NCBI RefSeq assembly: GCF_014932895.1
Contig: NZ_JACYOF010000008.1
Location: forward strand, 124,001 to 188,000
Direction of reading: 5' to 3'
DNA length: 64,000 bases
From: Bacillus thuringiensis
GTDB taxonomy: Bacteria; Bacillota; Bacilli; Bacillales; Bacillaceae_G
Part shown: in pieces, positions 36,438-44,821 of the stretch
Layout of the letters: every line of letters begins with the position of its first letter
Position numbering within the stretch: the stretch's first letter is position 1
The notes under the pieces: generated by a model
Databases searched by the model: none
What the model saw: the letters and a program-made list of their open reading frames with translations, nothing else
Told to the model about the DNA's origin: nothing
Position numbers and translations under genes: made by a program

Positions 36438-36596
36438 ATAAAGTGAAACTTTCATCAGTGGGGGTTTTCTTCATCCCCCACTGATTATCAGCCCGCACCA
36501 ATCGGGCTTTTACGGGCGGTTGATCCTCCACCTAACTTCTTTGCTTTCGCTGAATTTTGAGGTAGGGGTCTTACTGCCCGCAAATAGCGGGATAAA
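36438..36596 (+). repeat. bcr1-type dispersed repeat, copy 3
   Basis: It runs from ATAAAGTGAAACTTTCATCAG to GCGGGATAAA, with ATAAA at both ends and 159 bases in all. It lies between the response regulator gene and the 27-residue mini-gene, not at a stop codon. Confidence 0.85.
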
Positions 36597-36709
36597 AAAT
36601 TGAAAGAAATAAGATTCTCCTTACCTCTTTCTAATTATAGTCCAAAACAATAGAAATTTCTGAACCCGAATCCAAAATCACAGTTATTACAAATAAAACT
36701 ATTATCCTT

Positions 36710-36772
36710 ACAACAATGTAAGTTTCTTGTCATCCAATTCGATGGTTGTAACTACTGCATTTTCTTATACTA
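36710..36772 (+). promoter_or_regulatory. Mini-gene promoter block B
   Basis: ACAACAATGTAA at 36710, TTGTCA, TTCGATGGT and TTATACTA at 36765 repeat the arrangement of block A (20024) with the same 55-base spacing. TGTAAG-N5-TGTCAT is an 11-bp direct repeat. Confidence 0.55.
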
Positions 36773-36811
36773 AAAGTAAGAAATGAAACAAAAAATAAGG
36801 AGAGATAAGAT

Positions 36812-36895
36812 ATGAAAAAAGTGATAGAAGTTGTAGTAGCGATAGCAGAGGTTTTCGTAAATGGCAAACAAGTTGCAATGGAGTTAAACAAATAA
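36812..36895 (+). CDS. 27-residue peptide MKKVIEVVVAIAEVFVNGKQ...
   Basis: An ATG with AAGGAGAG upstream starts a 27-codon frame. The peptide is a mixed hydrophobic and charged sequence (MKKVIEVVVAIAEVFVNGKQ, then VAMELNK) with no signal peptide. A related but frameshifted copy lies at 27041, and the alignment extends both upstream (promoter block) and downstream (36949-36976). Conservation of the two copies in coding and promoter parts supports a real gene. Function is unknown. An amphipathic membrane-active or toxin-like peptide is possible but not shown. Confidence 0.6.
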   Translation: MKKVIEVVVAIAEVFVNGKQVAMELNK

Positions 36896-36980
36896 TGAAA
36901 AAGACAACATTCGTTCTAGACCCTTTACTCATATAAAAAAGGTAAGAGTTCATCATTTCTTTGATCCCTTATCTCCCTAT

Positions 36981-37018
36981 AGAGAAAGCCGTATCCTAAA
37001 AAGGATACGGCTTTCTCT
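36981..37018 (-). terminator. Terminator of the glpP-ugp operon
   Basis: AGAGAAAGCCGTATCC and GGATACGGCTTTCTCT form a perfect 16-bp stem overlapping the last stop codon. Confidence 0.9.
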
Positions 37019-38394
37019 TATTTTTGACTCGTACGAGCTGAAATACTAATCGCTCTATCTGTTGCTTTTGCAGCTTCATCTAACGCTTCTTTACTATTTT
37101 TCCCGTCATACATTGCTTCTAATGCTTTTACAATCGCATCTCGTGATTCTGGGAATACACTAATTAATGCACCTTGAGTTGCTGGAGATTGCTTCGTCGC
37201 TTGTAGTTGATCTACCGTTACTTTTAGCTGTGGATACTTTTCATATTGCTCTTTTACTAACGGTTCATTATATGCATCTGGATTAATTGAGAAATACCCT
37301 GTTGCTGTATGCCATTTTGCTTGTACGTCTGGCTTCGTTAAATATTTCATAAAGTCCCAAGCACCTTGCTGCGTTTCTTCCGAAACCATATTCGTCATCC
37401 ATAATGATGCACCGCCAATAACAACACCATTTTGTTTCGAATCTTCTGGATACGGAATATACGAAACGCCTACATTAAACTTAGATGCATCAATTAAATC
37501 ACGAACACCAGCTGAAGAATCTAAATACATAGCAACTTGTCCAGACTGGAACGCGGCACGAATATCATCCCAACTTGCTCCATACTTTCCTAGTGCACCA
37601 GCTTTATTCAGTTCATCTAACATCCCAAATACTTTTTGACCTTCTTTTCCGTTAAATACGGCCTTCGTTGCTGCATCTTTACGTCCATTCTCTTTATCTA
37701 CATATAGACCGCCTTGCGTCGCTAATAATTCTTCAAAGAACCAACCATAGTTGAGCATAGAGAATCCATATTGTTTTACATTTCCGCCTTCTTTAATCGT
37801 TAACTTTTTCGCTGCTTCTTTTAATTCCGCATATGTTTTCGGAGCTTTCTCTGGATCTAACCCCGCCTTTACGAAAGCATCTTTATTATAAATTAATACT
37901 GGTGTAGATGAATTAAATGGCATAGAATACATTTTTCCATCAACTGAATAATAACTTGTAATTGCTTTTTCTAATTTTGATGTATCGTACTTATCTTTTT
38001 TTATCCAACTATCAATTGGTGTAATTTTTTTGCTATCAATCATATATTTCGTTGTAATTTCACTCGACTGAACAAGAGCCGGTGCTTCTTTCGTTGCAGA
38101 CATCGTTTTAAATTTCGTTAAAGACTCTTCATATGTCCCTTGGAACTCTGCCTTTATCTCGTATTTATTCTGTGACCTATTATAGTCTGCAACAAGACCA
38201 TCTAGCACACCTTGTGTTTTTCCACTCATCGCATGCCAGAAGCGAATTACAGTTTTATCGCCATTTTTTTCAACCGGTGCTACTTTTGCCTGTGCTTCAG
38301 GTTTCCCCTCTGTTTTGCTATTTGAACAAGCGGCACTAGATAATGCCATCGTTGCTGCCATTAATAGAACGGCACCCTTTTTTACTAAACTCAT
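37018..38394 (-). CDS. ugpB: Glycerol-3-phosphate ABC transporter, binding lipoprotein
   Basis: This 458-residue extracellular solute-binding protein of family 1 has a signal peptide with lipobox SSAAC (lipidated C23). The mature N-terminus VIRFWHAMSGKTQGVLDGLVADYN is characteristic of UgpB-like proteins. It delivers sn-glycerol-3-phosphate (or its diesters) to UgpA/UgpE. It is the last gene of the operon glpP-ugpC-ugpA-ugpE-ugpB. Assignment to glycerol phosphate rather than another sugar rests on UgpB-like sequence, the GlpP gene and the Pho box upstream. Confidence 0.87.
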   Translation of the reverse strand: MSLVKKGAVLLMAATMALSSAACSNSKTEGKPEAQAKVAPVEKNGDKTVIRFWHAMSGKTQGVLDGLVADYNRSQNKYEIKAEFQGTYEESLTKFKTMSATKEAPALVQSSEITTKYMIDSKKITPIDSWIKKDKYDTSKLEKAITSYYSVDGKMYSMPFNSSTPVLIYNKDAFVKAGLDPEKAPKTYAELKEAAKKLTIKEGGNVKQYGFSMLNYGWFFEELLATQGGLYVDKENGRKDAATKAVFNGKEGQKVFGMLDELNKAGALGKYGASWDDIRAAFQSGQVAMYLDSSAGVRDLIDASKFNVGVSYIPYPEDSKQNGVVIGGASLWMTNMVSEETQQGAWDFMKYLTKPDVQAKWHTATGYFSINPDAYNEPLVKEQYEKYPQLKVTVDQLQATKQSPATQGALISVFPESRDAIVKALEAMYDGKNSKEALDEAAKATDRAISISARTSQK

Positions 38395-38415
38395 TTTAAT
38401 CTCACCTTCTCTTAG

Positions 38416-39237
38416 TTATTTAATTGCACCTTTTGTTAATCCTTGTTGCAGTTGCTTTTGCCCTAAAAATAGTAAAATCAGCGTTGGAATGACGATAACC
38501 GTAACACCGGCCATTACACTTCCCCAATCAGTTGCAACTTCTTGAGACTGGAGCTGCTTCACACCAATTTGAACTGTTCTTACTTTTTCATCAGTGGTCA
38601 CTAAAAGTGGCCACAAATACATATTCCACGTCGTTAAAAAGCTATATACTCCAAGCGTAATAAAACTCGTTTTACAATATGGAATTACAACGCTGAATAA
38701 AAATCTTACATTTCCAATCCCTTCAATAAAAGCAGCTTCTTTCAATTCGCTCGGGAGCGTCATAAAATGTTGACGTAGTAAGAAAATACCGAAAGCCGTT
38801 GCAAAAAACGGCACCGTCATCCCAGCAAAACTATTAATCCATCCGAAGTTTTGAATCGTTAAAAAGTTCGGCACCATTGTTGCTTCCCACGGAATAAGCA
38901 TCGTGGAAATAAACAAGAAGAAAATTAAGTTTCTTCCTTTAAACTGAAGAAAAACGAAAGCATAAGCTGCTAAGCTTGATACGATAAGTTGTCCAATCAT
39001 AACAATCGTCGATACAATTAAGCTGTTATATAAGTATGTAAAAAGCGGTACTTTTTGAAAAATATTAATGAAATTATCAAAAGTAAATTGAGTTGGAAAT
39101 AACCTTCTCATTTGAATATCGTCTGGTGTCATAAAGCTTATTAAAAACGCATAGAGTACAGGAAAAAACACCATCACTGCACTGATAATGAGCAGTATGT
39201 ATAATAGAAAATTTTGTTTCCACTGTTTAACAATCAT
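38416..39237 (-). CDS. ugpE: Glycerol-3-phosphate ABC transporter, permease UgpE
   Basis: This 273-residue permease has six helices and the EAA loop (PSELKEAAFIEGIGNVRFLFSVVIPYCK) that contacts the ATPase. It is the MalG-type half of the channel. Its start overlaps the ugpA stop by 4 bases. Confidence 0.88.
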   Translation of the reverse strand: MIVKQWKQNFLLYILLIISAVMVFFPVLYAFLISFMTPDDIQMRRLFPTQFTFDNFINIFQKVPLFTYLYNSLIVSTIVMIGQLIVSSLAAYAFVFLQFKGRNLIFFLFISTMLIPWEATMVPNFLTIQNFGWINSFAGMTVPFFATAFGIFLLRQHFMTLPSELKEAAFIEGIGNVRFLFSVVIPYCKTSFITLGVYSFLTTWNMYLWPLLVTTDEKVRTVQIGVKQLQSQEVATDWGSVMAGVTVIVIPTLILLFLGQKQLQQGLTKGAIK

Positions 39238-40166
39238 TTATAATGCACCTTTCTCTCAGCAAACTTGAATTGAAGTAATGTAGCAATGAAAATGAAAACA
39301 AATAATATCATCGCTTGTGCACTTGCTGTTCCAAATTGATGATTCACAAATGCTTCTTTATAAATCGAGTACACAATTAAATTCGTTGCATCATTCGGTC
39401 CACCATGCGTTAAAATATCGATTTGTCCAAAGCTTTGGAATGCACTAATTAAAGTTACTGTTACGATAAAGAATAAAGTCGGTGATAACATCGGTAATGT
39501 AACACGGCGAAGCTTATACAAATAACTAGCACCATCTATTGACGCGCTCTCATATAAAGACGTATCAATATTTTGTAACCCACCTAATATAACTAAAAAT
39601 GCAAATCCTGTATTCACCCAAACCGTTGTAACCGATATGGAAAACAATGCCCAGTCAGGACTCGTTAACCACGCGATTGCCGGAAGATTCATAGCGGCTA
39701 GTATGTTATTAAATAATCCTACACTTGGATGAAATAAAAATAGCCAAATTACAGCACTTGCTGCTACTGATATTCCCATCGTTGAAGAAAAAAGCACTCG
39801 GAACAATCCAATACCTCTTACTTTTTCATTAGCAATTAAAGCAAGAAATAAAGCCAATACAATACTAGTAGGCACTGTATATAAAACAAATAATAAAGTT
39901 GACTTTATGCTTTTGTAGAAAGTAGGATCTGAAAATAAATATTGATAATTTTCTAAGCCAACAAAAAGACTAGCTTCTCCGTGTATATCTGTTAAATAAA
40001 AACTATAGTAAATCGTCCTAAACAATGGATAGAAAAGAAAAATCGAAAATAACAAAATAGATGGCGCCAAAAACAATAATCCTATTCTTAAGTCTTTCGT
40101 TCTGCCCCATAAATTCTTCTTTTTTGATACTTTTGTTTGAACTGATAGCTTACCTACTTCAATCAT
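39234..40166 (-). CDS. ugpA: Glycerol-3-phosphate ABC transporter, permease UgpA
   Basis: This 310-residue permease has six helices and the EAA loop (DTSLYESASIDGASYLYKLRRVTLPMLSP). It is the MalF-type partner of UgpE. It overlaps the ugpC stop by 4 bases at its start, so ugpC, ugpA and ugpE are translationally coupled. Confidence 0.88.
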   Translation of the reverse strand: MIEVGKLSVQTKVSKKKNLWGRTKDLRIGLLFLAPSILLFSIFLFYPLFRTIYYSFYLTDIHGEASLFVGLENYQYLFSDPTFYKSIKSTLLFVLYTVPTSIVLALFLALIANEKVRGIGLFRVLFSSTMGISVAASAVIWLFLFHPSVGLFNNILAAMNLPAIAWLTSPDWALFSISVTTVWVNTGFAFLVILGGLQNIDTSLYESASIDGASYLYKLRRVTLPMLSPTLFFIVTVTLISAFQSFGQIDILTHGGPNDATNLIVYSIYKEAFVNHQFGTASAQAMILFVFIFIATLLQFKFAERKVHYK

Positions 40167-41263
40167 AATTTCGCCACCACTTTCAACTCTTCTTCAACTC
40201 CCACTTTTAATCGTTCATTCGTATTATTGTGAAAGAAGCATAGTTTATCTTGGGAGAATAATAATTTTACTTTGTCACCTTTGTTTAAAAGTAACTGTCC
40301 GATAACTTTCGCACTCCAAGTTGTCTCACTAACCGCAAAGTTTAATATAGATTCATTCCCTAATACTTCTACAGATTGCAGCGTAACTTCTTGTCCTTCC
40401 TCAGACAACGCAATATGCTCAGGACGCATGCCTATCCGAATAGTTCCTTCTGGTAATTGCTTTAATTGTCCAATAGATAATGGAATTTGCAATTGCCCTA
40501 TATGTAATACGCCTTTTTCTTTATCCACTTCTCCGTCATTCATATTCATAGAAGGGGAGCCAATAAAACTTGCAACAAATTCATTTGCTGGTTCATTATA
40601 TATATCAAGCGGTGTTCCAACTTGTTGTATACTTCCTTTATTCAAAACCATGATACGATCTCCCATAGTCATCGCCTCTATTTGATCGTGAGTAACGTAA
40701 ATCATCGTAATTCCTAATCGTTGCTGAATTTCTCTAATTTCAATCCTCATTTGTGCACGTAATTTCGCATCTAAATTCGAAAGTGGTTCATCCATTAAAC
40801 AAATCGGTGCTTGACTCACAATCGCCCTAGCAAGCGCAACACGCTGTCTTTGTCCGCCTGATAATTGGCCTGGTTTCATTTTTACATACTCTTTCAGTCC
40901 CACCATCTCAACAGCTTCCATTAATCGCTTTTTCCGCTCTTCTTTTTGTACTTTTCTTACCTTAAGTCCAAATAAAATATTTTCTTCTACAGATAAGTGT
41001 GGATATAATGCATAATTTTGAAATACCATTGATAAATTACGATCTTTCGGCTCTAAATCATTTGCAACACGTTCATTAATAATTAAGTCTCCTGAAGAAA
41101 TTTCCTCTAAGCCAGCAATCATTCGTAATAATGTACTTTTTCCACATCCCGAAGGTCCAACTAAAACAAAAAATTCTCCCCTTTTAATGTGAACCGATAC
41201 GCCTTTAACCGCTGTTTCCTCTGCGTTTTTATATACCTTTGAAACATTTTTTAATTCAATCAC
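40163..41263 (-). CDS. ugpC: Glycerol-3-phosphate ABC transporter, ATPase UgpC
   Basis: This 366-residue ATPase of the MalK/UgpC class has Walker A (GPSGCGKSTLLRM), signature LSGGQRQRVALARA, Walker B (PICLMDEPLSNLDAKLR) and a C-terminal regulatory OB domain. The start was set at the GTG at 41263, which forms a GTGA overlap with the glpP stop and has AAGGAG upstream; the longer frame to 41296 has no such support. Confidence 0.9.
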   Translation of the reverse strand: MIELKNVSKVYKNAEETAVKGVSVHIKRGEFFVLVGPSGCGKSTLLRMIAGLEEISSGDLIINERVANDLEPKDRNLSMVFQNYALYPHLSVEENILFGLKVRKVQKEERKKRLMEAVEMVGLKEYVKMKPGQLSGGQRQRVALARAIVSQAPICLMDEPLSNLDAKLRAQMRIEIREIQQRLGITMIYVTHDQIEAMTMGDRIMVLNKGSIQQVGTPLDIYNEPANEFVASFIGSPSMNMNDGEVDKEKGVLHIGQLQIPLSIGQLKQLPEGTIRIGMRPEHIALSEEGQEVTLQSVEVLGNESILNFAVSETTWSAKVIGQLLLNKGDKVKLLFSQDKLCFFHNNTNERLKVGVEEELKVVAKL

Positions 41264-41826
41264 AAGATTGCACTCCTTTTTTCTTCTTGTATCCATACTT
41301 CGTAATGACTTGTTGAAATCGCACTTGCTCCTGCACGAATTGCAATTTCCGCATCTTCTCGCGTTTGAATCAATCCGCCTGCAATAATGGGAAATTCTAT
41401 TTCCTCTGCTAGCTTTTTAATAATAGAAGGCATAATACCAGGCATAATCTCTACTGCATTTGGTTTAGTCGTTTTACAATTTTCAATTGATTTTGTAAAA
41501 GATAGAGTATCAACAATAAAAATACGTTGAATTGTTTTTAATCCAATTTTATTGGCATTTCGAATTGTAGACCCCTTTGTTGAAATAATACCTTGTGCTC
41601 CGATAACATCTTGAATATACAAAAGTGCTTCCTCTGTGTTCGTATTTAAGCCCTGTATAAAATCACAATGAAGAAATACATCATGCCCATTCTTTTGTAA
41701 TTCATATACACGTTCTGGTAACTCCAACATTGAACCCGTCATAAGAAAAACTGTTTTTGGTAATCTTTTGTATATTTTATACCCTTTCCAATCCTTTATC
41801 ATTGCTATATACGGCTCCTTAAACAT
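41260..41826 (-). CDS. glpP: GlpP-type glycerol-3-phosphate responsive antiterminator
   Basis: This 188-residue cytoplasmic protein of the GlpP family has a TIM-barrel-like fold. In B. subtilis GlpP bound to glycerol-3-phosphate prevents premature termination in glp leader RNAs. Visible signatures are VFLMTGSMLELPERV, HCDFIQGLN, GIISTKGSTIRNANKIGLKTIQRIFIVDT and IIAGGLIQTREDA. Here it is the first gene of the ugp transport operon, and the leader just upstream contains competing hairpins, so it may control its own operon in response to the imported substrate. That link is inference. Confidence 0.88.
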   Translation of the reverse strand: MFKEPYIAMIKDWKGYKIYKRLPKTVFLMTGSMLELPERVYELQKNGHDVFLHCDFIQGLNTNTEEALLYIQDVIGAQGIISTKGSTIRNANKIGLKTIQRIFIVDTLSFTKSIENCKTTKPNAVEIMPGIMPSIIKKLAEEIEFPIIAGGLIQTREDAEIAIRAGASAISTSHYEVWIQEEKRSAIL

Positions 41827-41856
41827 TCATTCCACCTAGCTTTTCTATTTTTATCC

Positions 41857-41979
41857 AAAATAAAAACACCTACTTACATAGAACACCCTTCTCCTTATTT
41901 GAACTCTAGGGAATAGAGCACACCTAAGAAAGTGGCACGTTATATGTAAGCGGGTGTTCTCAAATGTTCTCTACCCTAG
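41857..41979 (-). promoter_or_regulatory. Leader RNA with mutually exclusive hairpins upstream of glpP-ugp
   Basis: Reading the minus strand, the arm AGAACACCCGCTTACATA (41960-41943) can pair with TATGTAAGTAGGTGT (41880-41866), which is followed by TTTTTATTTT, giving a terminator. The same arm can instead pair through AGAACACCC with GGGTGTTCT (41888-41880). CTAGGGTAGAG (41979-41969) pairs with CTCTATTCCCTAG (41918-41906). These cannot all form together, as expected of an antitermination leader. Confidence 0.6.
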
Positions 41980-41998
41980 TTATTTTGTTACCTTTACT

Positions 41999-42060
41999 AT
42001 ATTACGCATTTATTAAGTCAGTTTTGATAGATTGTTAATTAGATGTTAATCGAATGTTAA
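41999..42060 (-). promoter_or_regulatory. Pho box and promoter of the glpP-ugp operon
   Basis: On the minus strand TTAACA occurs three times (42060, 42049 and 42038 downward) and TCAAAA once (42027-42022), all with exact 11-base periodicity. This is the PhoP box pattern TT(A/T/C)A(C/T)A-N5. The last unit sits 17 bases before TAATAT (42004-41999), so it takes the place of the -35 box. The operon should be induced by phosphate starvation. Confidence 0.78.
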
Positions 42061-42133
42061 TATTCACCACATTCCTTTTACATTAATCTAGATATGCGAA
42101 TAAACTCCAACAGATCACAACAATGTTTAATAT

Positions 42134-42814
42134 TCAAGTGATATGTAAATTCATTCCATAGTTAATCAGTTTTAGTTTTTTCGCAACTGCTTGTGAAGCA
42201 TAATTGTCCCAAGAAGTACTATAAAGTGGAATGCATTTTTCTTCTTGTATTGATACTGCCCAGGCTGTAACGACATCAACACCGTATCCATTCCCTTGAA
42301 ACTCCTCTAAAGTTTCCACACTTGCCTCAGCAGCTACGGGCGTACTTCTGGCACTGCAACATATAGAAACTACCTTTTCATTTTTTACAATTGCAAAATA
42401 AGGTTGCCTCCATTCCATCTGTTCTATTAGATGAGGAAAATTTTCTCGCAAAAGCTCTTTATTCTTCTCTGTTATTTGTATTGTTCTAGTTGGCTTACGT
42501 AAATTATTAGGGAACATGAAAGCAGGACCCACCCAAATATTTTCCACTGTTCTTTCTTCATTTAATACATTACTAATCTTTGCTATCTCTATATGATTTG
42601 AATGTTCTCGAATTAATCCCTCTATCTTACTTACCGTTTTATCATTCAGATTACAATGATATCTCGTTATATTCCCTTCACGAGTTCTACCAAGAAAAAA
42701 ACGTGGTGCTTTCGGATTCCCTTGTTCATTTACACATTTCATTTTTCCTACTTGATTATGGACAAATAAAACCTCTGCCTGAATTGCTATTAACTCAAGT
42801 TCTGAAAATCGCAT
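42134..42814 (-). CDS. GNAT-family acetyltransferase (large subtype)
   Basis: This 226-residue protein has a C-terminal GNAT domain. VETLEEFQGNGYGVDVVTAWAVSI carries the acetyl-CoA loop (Q-G-N-G-Y-G) and PLYSTSWDNYASQAVAKKLKL the typical final strand and helix. The N-terminal 100 residues are unlike ordinary short GNATs and fit the longer GNAT_acetyltran type. The substrate is unknown. It is upstream of the ugp operon in the same direction, but the Pho promoter lies between. Confidence 0.75.
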   Translation of the reverse strand: MRFSELELIAIQAEVLFVHNQVGKMKCVNEQGNPKAPRFFLGRTREGNITRYHCNLNDKTVSKIEGLIREHSNHIEIAKISNVLNEERTVENIWVGPAFMFPNNLRKPTRTIQITEKNKELLRENFPHLIEQMEWRQPYFAIVKNEKVVSICCSARSTPVAAEASVETLEEFQGNGYGVDVVTAWAVSIQEEKCIPLYSTSWDNYASQAVAKKLKLINYGMNLHIT

Positions 42815-43007
42815 TTATACCCCCCTTAGTTACTATATGTAGCCTCCCTATACCATCCATTCATACAAAAAGATTCATACTCTATTTTTCATGTTCAAAA
42901 CAAAAATCCCATTTAAATACACATTACTGAATCCATCATGCTACAATGACTTCTTCATTCTGTCTATCTAAATGGGATTATTTCGCACTCATTATTTCTT
43001 CGTCTTG

Positions 43008-43799
43008 TTACTCCATCGGTTGTGGCTGCACTACTTCATTCGCACCTGCTAACCTCAACATATTTGCAATATCTTTAAAACCTCTTTTTTCAGCACATTG
43101 CAGCGGCGTAATATTTTCCTTGTTAGCCATATTTACATCTGCACCGTGGTCAATAAGCATTTGAATTACTTTCTTATGACTTTCACTACCATTTCCTAAT
43201 ACAATTGCTTCTAATAAAGCTGTTCCACCACGTTCATTTTTATAATTCACATCAATATCTGTATGCTCTAATAATTCTTTAACAACCTCTACATGACCAC
43301 GCTCAGATGCAGAAATGAGTGCTGTTCCACCTGAATTAGTCGTTTCTTTCGTATTAACTCCGGCATTAATTAATAATTTTACAATATCCGTATATCCTTC
43401 TCTACTTGCATAAAGAAATGGATTACTTTGTTTCTCATCTTTAATTTCAATATTAGCACCGGCATTAATTAATGCTTTAACTGTCTCTACATGATTTTGG
43501 TACGTTGCTGCAAGGACAGGCGTTTCTCCGTTGTCACCTTCTACGTTTATATTCGCTCCATCTTGAATCAACTTCATAGCTGTCTCTGTATCTCCAAGAG
43601 TCGCAGAAAGTAACAACTGTTTGTCCATTAAATTTATACCTTTTTCTTTTTTAACTTCTTCTTGTTCTTTATGCTTTTCTTTTTTCTTTTCGTTTTTCAC
43701 ATGAACCGGTTTCGATTCTGGTTCTTCTTGCTTATCGCAAGCCACTACCGTCATTAAAAGTCCTAATAACATACATAATAAAATTTTTTGTTTTCTCAC
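43008..43799 (-). CDS. Exported ankyrin-repeat lipoprotein
   Basis: This 263-residue protein has a signal peptide MRKQKILLCMLLGLLMTVVAC with the lipidated cysteine at 21, then a lysine/glutamate-rich tether (about 25-58) and five to six ankyrin repeats (G.TPVLAA.....VE.VKALINAGANIE and similar). It would sit on the outer face of the membrane as a protein-binding platform. The GTG at 43799 was chosen because GGAG is 8 bases upstream; the longer frame to 43874 reads through that site. A tiny frame ends at the ribosome site (see 43811). The partner is unknown. Confidence 0.78.
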   Translation of the reverse strand: MRKQKILLCMLLGLLMTVVACDKQEEPESKPVHVKNEKKKEKHKEQEEVKKEKGINLMDKQLLLSATLGDTETAMKLIQDGANINVEGDNGETPVLAATYQNHVETVKALINAGANIEIKDEKQSNPFLYASREGYTDIVKLLINAGVNTKETTNSGGTALISASERGHVEVVKELLEHTDIDVNYKNERGGTALLEAIVLGNGSESHKKVIQMLIDHGADVNMANKENITPLQCAEKRGFKDIANMLRLAGANEVVQPQPME

Positions 43800-43810
43800 A
43801 ACTACAGCTC

Positions 43811-43882
43811 CTATGAAAGATAATGTTTTCTTAACCATTCCTTCATCACATACAATAACTCTTCTTGAGTACATTTATCCAT
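43811..43882 (-). CDS. Possible 23-residue leader peptide coupled to the ankyrin lipoprotein
   Basis: ATG at 43882 opens MDKCTQEELLYVMKEWLRKHYLS and its TAG stop overlaps the GGAG site of the ankyrin gene (TAGGAG). Open frame without a start continues upstream (RLKKEYKEL...), so it may be the remnant of a longer helical protein. No clear ribosome site was seen. Either a coupled leader peptide or a gene fragment. Confidence 0.3.
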   Translation of the reverse strand: MDKCTQEELLYVMKEWLRKHYLS

Positions 43883-44131
43883 AAGCTCTTTATATTCCTT
43901 CTTTAATCGGACTATCTTAAACTTATACTATGTTTCTCAACCTATTGGAATGATACGCCTGATGGCCTCATCATTAACATTATGAAGCAATTAGTTTAGC
44001 ACGTTTTTGCCGCATTTGTATACATTTCTAAAAAGTACATAAATGATTGCTTTAGGTTACTATATTCCATTGTAACCGTTCTTCTAAAAATTTTACACCT
44101 TTTATATATTTGCACCTGATTAATAATAGAA
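43883..44131. other. Intergenic region upstream of the ankyrin gene
   Basis: I see no supported gene here beyond a short in-frame extension of the 23-residue reading frame. It must hold the promoter of the ankyrin gene, which I could not place. Confidence 0.4.
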
Positions 44132-44156
44132 AAGGACAACCATATATGGCTGTCCC
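44132..44156 (-). terminator. Hairpin downstream of the NosL-like gene
   Basis: GGACA-A-CCATATATGG-C-TGTCC forms a near-perfect stem 25 bases after the stop codon; the minus-strand flank TTTTCTATTATT is T-rich. Confidence 0.7.
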
Positions 44157-44180
44157 ACAACATTTAAATATTTCTTCACC

Positions 44181-44687
44181 TTAATGAGAATGACCACCGT
44201 TGCTTCCTTTTTTCGGGTTCTCCATCATCTCTTTATTCATTTCCCATTTATGCTTTGATAGCTCTTTATATGAAAGAACTTTCCCCATATAGTTCGATAT
44301 GAAACTTTCCGCGTCTTTTTTATTTTTAAAAGAAATTACGTTATAAGCCATCGGTGTTGTTATTGTTTTATCATATACGTAAGTTGCATCCTCTAACGGC
44401 ACCCAATCTTTCGAATCATAATCTCGAACAAATCTCTCTTTCGTCTTTTCATCTGGATTGATCTCCATCCATTTATACATACAACCGATATCATCAAACT
44501 TTAATGCTTTTCCATTTTCTAAAATAATTTCTGTTGCAAATGGATTATCCATTACCCCTATTTGACATACATCACATTTATCATGTTTCTCATCAATGGC
44601 AACAGCTGTTTTTTCCTTTTTCCCACATCCCACTACCGTAAATAAGAAACATAAACATATAGCAAGCACAACATACTTTACTCTCAT
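44181..44687 (-). CDS. NosL-like copper-binding lipoprotein
   Basis: This 168-residue lipoprotein has lipobox TVVGC. The NosL domain shows DKCDVCQIGVMDNPFATEII, FDDIGCMYKWM and an MAYNVISFKNKKDAESFI block; these Cys and Met residues bind Cu(I) in NosL. The tail ends GGHSH, which may also hold metal. NosL normally helps copper insertion into nitrous oxide reductase, but no nos genes are seen nearby, so it may serve another copper enzyme such as a terminal oxidase. The ATG has GGAGGAG upstream. Confidence 0.8.
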   Translation of the reverse strand: MRVKYVVLAICLCFLFTVVGCGKKEKTAVAIDEKHDKCDVCQIGVMDNPFATEIILENGKALKFDDIGCMYKWMEINPDEKTKERFVRDYDSKDWVPLEDATYVYDKTITTPMAYNVISFKNKKDAESFISNYMGKVLSYKELSKHKWEMNKEMMENPKKGSNGGHSH

Positions 44688-44784
44688 TCTATCTCCTCCC
44701 TAAAACCGTATCTTCCACGAGGAGAATATCAAAAGGTTGTGTGAGATTTGTGAAAAAACAATGTTATTTTTGTAAGATACGAAC

Positions 44785-44816
44785 AAAAAAAGATGTGTAG
44801 CCGTTTCTACACATCC
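44785..44816 (-). terminator. Terminator of the biotinyl-like gene
   Basis: GATGTGTAG and CTACACATC form a 9-bp stem followed on the minus strand by a T-run. Confidence 0.8.
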
Positions 44817-44821
44817 CCTTA

